This document shows, in pieces, positions 60,194 to 63,393 of a stretch of 63,393 nucleotides of DNA. Both the position numbers and the translations under genes were made by a program. Numbering within the stretch: the stretch's first letter is position 1; every line of letters starts with the position of its first letter. Source of the stretch: Gemmatimonadota bacterium. Its GTDB lineage: Bacteria; Gemmatimonadota; Gemmatimonadetes; Longimicrobiales; Gaopeijiaceae. The stretch covers positions 1 to 63,393 of the forward strand of contig JADFMD010000005.1 in the NCBI GenBank assembly GCA_022564055.1. The letters run 5' to 3'. Under the pieces are notes generated by a model that did no database searches, was not told the origin of the DNA, and worked only from the letters and a program-made list of their open reading frames with translations.

Positions 60194-61147
60194 CTACCAG
60201 GGCATCTGTCGCTTCGTATAGCGCCGACCCTGGTCCGCGACCTCAGCGCCCGGATTGGCACCGATCCTGACACCTTCGTCGATCATCGCCTCGATGTCCT
60301 CGGCGTTGACCTGGTTGAGGAAGGCGATACCCGCTCCCCGGGTGGCAGCGAGCACGCGGGCTCGCGCCTCGACCAGAACCCGAGGCATCCCCCCGCGGCC
60401 TACGTCGAACGACATCCTCATGTCGCCGGGGCCCCATTCGGCGAACCCCACACCCGGCACGGCCGTGGTCGCCTCGGCGTTCTCGAGCGCGTGTCGATCT
60501 TCGATCTTCAAGCCGATCAACAGCTCACCGTCCGGATTCAGCGGCCAGGGATCAGCGAGACGCTGATACTCCTGTGGGGTGACGCCCCAGATTCGGGCCG
60601 CGAAGCCTTGGCCGCCGCTACCTCGGAGACCCTCGCCGATCCCCTCGGTTTCGGGCGCGTGCGGATACCGGGCAGCCTGCACGAGGATTCTCACGACCTC
60701 CGGGGAACGAGCATGTGCCAAGAGGACGCCGTGGACACCCGATCCGAGCACCTGCTCGACCATCCAGTAGTTCGACCACATGACCGTCTCGTTGATCCCT
60801 CCGAGTGGCAAGACGGCGATGACGGTGGGGGTACGGTGTCCGCTCTTAGTCGGCCCGCCATCGACCAGACCCTGCATGAACGCGCGCAGGTCGGCCATGT
60901 TGAACGGGCTGTGCTCCATGTTGTACGTGATGTAGTCCGCCCACGTCTGTGCGAGTCTTTTCCCCTCGTCATAACCGCCGCCGTTGACCTGCGTGTAGTA
61001 GATCGGCTGATCCTGCTCGAGGAGCTCGACCGCCTTGCTGATCCGCGTCGGCTCGTAGGACTGGGCCGACACCTGCCGACCGCCGAGCGCGGCGACAACG
61101 ATCAGGATCGTGATTGTCAGCGCGAGGAGCGCGAGTCTTCGTGCCAT
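60194..61147 (-). CDS. Exported HpcH/HpaI aldolase/citrate lyase family protein
   Basis: The 317-residue protein has a signal peptide (about 1-29, GGRQVSAQS). The TIM-barrel HpcH/HpaI pattern follows: SNYWMVEQVLGSGVHGVLLAHARSPEVV, GLRGSGGQGFAARIWGVTPQEYQRL, ELLIGLKIEDRHALENAEATTAVPGVGFAEWGPGDMRMS, with the metal-binding Glu in LKIED and Asp in GPGD. Family enzymes perform aldol cleavage of 2-oxo acids with a divalent metal, usually in the cytoplasm. Here export suggests an unusual role. It precedes the M28 peptidase, with which it may be cotranscribed. Confidence 0.85.
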   Translation of the reverse strand: MARRLALLALTITILIVVAALGGRQVSAQSYEPTRISKAVELLEQDQPIYYTQVNGGGYDEGKRLAQTWADYITYNMEHSPFNMADLRAFMQGLVDGGPTKSGHRTPTVIAVLPLGGINETVMWSNYWMVEQVLGSGVHGVLLAHARSPEVVRILVQAARYPHAPETEGIGEGLRGSGGQGFAARIWGVTPQEYQRLADPWPLNPDGELLIGLKIEDRHALENAEATTAVPGVGFAEWGPGDMRMSFDVGRGGMPRVLVEARARVLAATRGAGIAFLNQVNAEDIEAMIDEGVRIGANPGAEVADQGRRYTKRQMPW

Positions 61148-61241
61148 CTCTCACCTCCGTCAGCTTATCGGGGTGGAACCGAGTCCATTGTAGCGCCCCC
61201 GAAGGGCTGGGACCATCACGAATGCGCGCGAACCACTAATG

Positions 61242-61616
61242 TCACTTCGCCGCTCGGTATCGGACGCCTTCCAGGCCCTCGAAGTCGGCGTCTTGGGTCC
61301 ACAGCTCAGCGTCATGGGCATGGGTTGTAGCCAAAATGATGCTGTCGGCGAGCGCCAACTTGGTCTCGATACTGAGCTCAGCGGCTTCGAGAGCGAGGTG
61401 ATCGTCGAGTTCAACGAGAACACCACTCCGCATTGCCGCAACGACGTTCAGAGCTTCCTCTCGGCCGATGTGCCGAAGCATATGGCGGTAGACCTCGAAA
61501 AGGCAAAGGGACGGAATAAGGAGCGGTTCGTCGCTCTCGATGGGCGTGCGGAAGAAGGCGGCGTTGCCGCCACCAGACAGGTATTCGATCCAGCCACTCG
61601 AGTCGACGAGGTTCAC
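61242..61616 (-). CDS. vapC: VapC-like PIN-domain toxin
   Basis: The 124-residue protein has the PIN ribonuclease acidic residues: D5 in LVDSSGWIEYL, E41 in SLCLFEVYR, D91 in LALADSIILATTH and D109/D111 in LWTQDADFEGL. It would cleave RNA with Mg2+ or Mn2+ when free of its antitoxin. Its ATG overlaps the antitoxin stop by four bases, the standard vapBC order (antitoxin first). The pair may stabilise the region near the insertion element. Confidence 0.9.
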   Translation of the reverse strand: MNLVDSSGWIEYLSGGGNAAFFRTPIESDEPLLIPSLCLFEVYRHMLRHIGREEALNVVAAMRSGVLVELDDHLALEAAELSIETKLALADSIILATTHAHDAELWTQDADFEGLEGVRYRAAK

Positions 61617-61816
61617 AAACGGTCGGGGTCGCGTTCGAGCGGTGGTAGTGTCGGGTAGCGACCGCGAAACCGTTCGATGGGCTCTATCGGGACCAATTCG
61701 ATCCGGGAGCCGATGGCGAATGCCTCCACCTTCTGACCGGGCCTAATCTTGAGCTTCTCCCGTACGTCTTTGGGGATGACGACCTGATACTTCGGCGATA
61801 CCGTTACGACGGTCAC
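61613..61816 (-). CDS. vapB: VapB-like AbrB-type antitoxin
   Basis: The 67-residue protein has the swapped-hairpin AbrB/SpoVT fold: VSPKYQVVIPKDVREKLKIRPGQKVEAFAIGSRIELVPI. Its C-terminal tail (IERFRGRYPTLPPLERDPDRL) would wrap the toxin. It binds the promoter to repress the operon. GTG 61816 is the start, with GGGGGTGA upstream. The gap above it (61817-61900) has AT-rich direct repeats (AATAC twice) that could be its operator. Confidence 0.9.
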   Translation of the reverse strand: MTVVTVSPKYQVVIPKDVREKLKIRPGQKVEAFAIGSRIELVPIEPIERFRGRYPTLPPLERDPDRL

Positions 61817-62035
61817 ATGTCACCCCCGTTATCGATAGGAATACTGTAATACGATCACTCGATCGATCGTTCTGGTCAAGCCCTATCCGAAACAAGGAGC
61901 AGCTGCGGCGTGATAACTAACCAGCTTCTGGATGCCGACCGTTTGATGACAGTTGCCAGATTCACAATGCAATGACCTTCCTTTTGAAAACACGCGCCGT
62001 CTGCTGCATGGGCTTGTTAGACCGCGACGGGTACA
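61817..62035. other. AT-richer gap between vapB and the insertion element
   Basis: This 219-bp stretch has lower GC than its surroundings. It should hold the vapBC promoter, near AATACTGTAATACGATC. A possible inverted pair AACTAAC (61915-61921) ... GTTAGAC (62016-62022) looks faintly like an integron attC site, but the inner arms pair poorly. No gene is convincing. Confidence 0.4.
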
Positions 62036-62079
62036 ACCTGGGTACATAGGTGACAGGTGTCCGGGCACATGGGTGACAC
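62036..62079. repeat. Left terminal inverted repeat of the IS481-family element
   Basis: It begins ACCTGGGTACATAGG and ends GGGTGACAC, with the shared core TGTCCGGG in the middle. It matches the reverse complement of 63271-63314 with about eight differences and one gap each way. Confidence 0.8.
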
Positions 62080-62107
62080 TTCTCCGAACCCCGTTGGAGG
62101 AGAGGCG

Positions 62108-63277
62108 ATGCCCTGGCTGGAGACCAATCCCGTGCTCGAAAGACAACATTTTGTACAAGACCTCGATAGTGGCCATTGGACGATGACCGAACTCTGCGTG
62201 CGCTACGGCATCAGCCGTAATACCGGTTACAAGTGGCTGCACCGCTACCGGCAAAGTGGGACCAGTGGTCTCCACGACCAGACCCGGGCCCCACGATCGT
62301 GTCCCCATCAAACTCCCCACGAGCTCGTCCAGTTGATTCTCGAGGAACACACCCGCTACGGCTGGGGAGCCCGGAAAATCTTAAAACGCCTCCAGACGAC
62401 CCATCCCGATCGGCCCTGGCCCGCTCGCAGCACCATCTTTGACATCCTCCTGCGCCACGACCGGGTGCGACATCGCCGTCGCCGCCGGCACTGGAAACAT
62501 CCCGGAGCCGCCCCCTTCAACACCACCGCGCCCAATCAGATCTGGACGGTCGACTTCAAGGGGCAGTTCCGCACGCGCAACGGCATCTACTGCTACCCCT
62601 TAACCATCGTGGATCACTTCAGCCGCTATTTACTCTGCTGCCACGCGTTACCGAACGTATGCGGTGATGGGGTCAAGCCCCAATTTATCCGCCTCTTCCG
62701 CGACTGCGGTCTCCCAAACGCGATTCGCAGTGACAACGGCGCGCCCTTTGCCTCCAACGGCATTCACGGACTCAATGCGCTCAACGTCTGGTGGCTCCAA
62801 CTCGGCATCACCCACCAACGCATCACCCCGGGCCAACCCCAACAAAACGGCGCCCACGAACGCATGCACAAAACCCTCAAAGCCCGTGCGACCAAACCAC
62901 CCGCCGCCAACCGCAACATCCAACAACGGGTGTTCAATACCTTTCGCCACACCTACAACGCCATTCGACCCCATGAAGCTCTGGACGACCAGACCCCAGC
63001 ATCGCGCTGGACACCCTCTCCACGCATCTACCCCGAGCGCATCTCACCGCCCGAGTATCCCGCACACTTTGAAATCCGTCGCGTCAGCAACGCCGGCACC
63101 TTCCGCCTGCACTCCGGACAACCCTTCCTCAGCCAAGCCCTCAACGGGGAAGACATCGGCCTCGAAGAAGTGCACGACGGGGTCTGGAATCTGATCTACT
63201 ACAACACGCTTCTCGGACGTTTCGATGAACGCACTCACGCTATAACCGGGGCCCCTTCCACACGCAGAGGGTGTTAA
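62108..63277 (+). CDS. IS481-family transposase
   Basis: The 389-residue protein has an N-terminal HTH (MTELCVRYGISRNTGYKWLHRYRQSG, about 25-50), a second HTH-like part with HTRYGWGARKILKRL, and an rve integrase core with the DDE triad: D about 149 (IWTVDFKGQF), D about 208 (AIRSDNGAPFAS) and E about 251 (QNGAHERMHKTLK). GGAGGAG precedes ATG 62108; a start at 62057 would fall inside the inverted repeat and is rejected. The frame is intact, so the element may still be active. Confidence 0.93.
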   Translation: MPWLETNPVLERQHFVQDLDSGHWTMTELCVRYGISRNTGYKWLHRYRQSGTSGLHDQTRAPRSCPHQTPHELVQLILEEHTRYGWGARKILKRLQTTHPDRPWPARSTIFDILLRHDRVRHRRRRRHWKHPGAAPFNTTAPNQIWTVDFKGQFRTRNGIYCYPLTIVDHFSRYLLCCHALPNVCGDGVKPQFIRLFRDCGLPNAIRSDNGAPFASNGIHGLNALNVWWLQLGITHQRITPGQPQQNGAHERMHKTLKARATKPPAANRNIQQRVFNTFRHTYNAIRPHEALDDQTPASRWTPSPRIYPERISPPEYPAHFEIRRVSNAGTFRLHSGQPFLSQALNGEDIGLEEVHDGVWNLIYYNTLLGRFDERTHAITGAPSTRRGC

Positions 63278-63314
63278 CCATGTACCCGGACATTTTGTCA
63301 ACTATGTTCCCGGT
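63271..63314. repeat. Right terminal inverted repeat of the IS481-family element
   Basis: Read on the minus strand it begins ACCGGGAACATAG and ends GGTTAACAC, with TGTCCGGG in the middle. Its first seven bases (63271-63277) are the end of the transposase gene. Confidence 0.8.
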
Positions 63315-63393
63315 TGCTCACCTCATCGACATGTGGTGAACTCGACGTCTAGATCGTAACGGACGATCTCTACCAGGGGCGGCTTGGCTACAG
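63315..63393. other. Window end, no feature seen
   Basis: The last 79 bases after the insertion element hold no start codon with a convincing frame. They may be the edge of a gene interrupted by the element, but too little sequence is present to tell. Confidence 0.3.

Larger units (their letters stand above)
62036..63314 (+). mobile_element. IS481-family insertion sequence, apparently complete
   Basis: A transposase gene is bounded by 44-bp imperfect terminal inverted repeats (62036-62079 and 63271-63314). Each end holds two tandem copies of a GGGnACATnGnTnACA-type unit. The right repeat overlaps the last codons of the transposase gene. The outer boundaries may extend a few bases; CAACC is common just outside. 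No clear target duplication was confirmed. Confidence 0.85.

Noticed and set aside
1-63393. tRNA, rRNA, CRISPR arrays, prophage
   Set aside because: No acceptor-stem/TPsiC-like pattern, no rRNA-like stretch, no regularly spaced direct repeats with spacers and no phage structural genes were seen by reading; an automated scan was not possible.

Overview
The window is a dense, GC-rich bacterial chromosome segment with mostly short gaps, many start/stop overlaps and weakly biased strand use. Several protein types suggest a Gram-negative, aerobic, metal-exposed organism: lipoproteins with lipoboxes, Tat substrates, a TolC/RND efflux system, outer-membrane barrel proteins, c-type cytochromes and molybdenum enzymes. 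The mix of secreted M20, M28 and DUF5117-type peptidases, a Tat-exported TldD, exported FAH and HpcH/HpaI family proteins, and a large LuxR-type ATPase regulator resembles Gemmatimonadota genomes. That assignment is inference from gene content, not from a marker gene.

Layout. 1-7.5 kb: 5' part of a large metalloprotease, a GspE/PilB-like ATPase with a degenerate P-loop, an M20 peptidase coupled to a Nudix hydrolase, an RsmB/RsmF-type rRNA methyltransferase and msrPQ (periplasmic methionine sulfoxide repair). 7.5-24 kb is a metal-handling block: an alkaline-phosphatase-like protein lacking its catalytic serine; a zinc/manganese-type uptake operon (barrel protein, binding protein, permease; no ATPase gene nearby) preceded by a small His-rich membrane protein; a CopA-type P-ATPase; a breakpoint that truncates a histidine kinase and an exported protein; a methyltransferase; and a CusCBA/CzcCBA efflux operon preceded by a second small His-rich exported protein. 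24-31 kb: SoxCD-like sulfite dehydrogenase, exported FAH-family protein, class I glutamine amidotransferase, metallo-beta-lactamase-like lipoprotein, and a two-gene operon for a haem c/copper-monooxygenase-like protein plus an unknown secreted partner. 31-46 kb: peptide transporter, two peptidyl-prolyl isomerases, GrpB, an aldo/keto reductase fused to a RidA domain, the LuxR-type regulator, an ABC-F ATPase, a TldE/TldD pair, a CigR-like protein and a MarR regulator with a likely operator. 46-61 kb: a DUF6351-like hydrolase, a VCBS/FG-GAP lipoprotein, an aminotransferase, a YdeI-like protein, an NHL-repeat protein, an XRE regulator overlapping mobA, a gluconate-dehydrogenase-subunit-3/GMC oxidoreductase pair followed by glycerate 2-kinase, an M28 peptidase and an exported HpcH/HpaI-family protein. 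61-63.4 kb: VapBC and a complete IS481-family element.

How the genes fit together. Molybdenum use links msrPQ, soxCD and mobA. The metal block combines import, cytoplasmic export and periplasmic export. Three proteins keep a fold but lose catalytic or metal-binding residues (the GspE-like, alkaline-phosphatase-like and beta-lactamase-like proteins), so pseudo-enzymes are a recurring theme. Short tandem repeats of 12, 16 and 18 bp lie exactly at gene ends, and two of them multiply in-frame start codons. I found no tRNA, rRNA or CRISPR array. No single locus is plainly a new defence or biosynthetic system; the strongest candidates for undescribed biology are the haem/copper two-gene operon, the zinc-uptake and efflux operons with their His-rich proteins, the split-export TldD/TldE pair and the AKR-RidA fusion.
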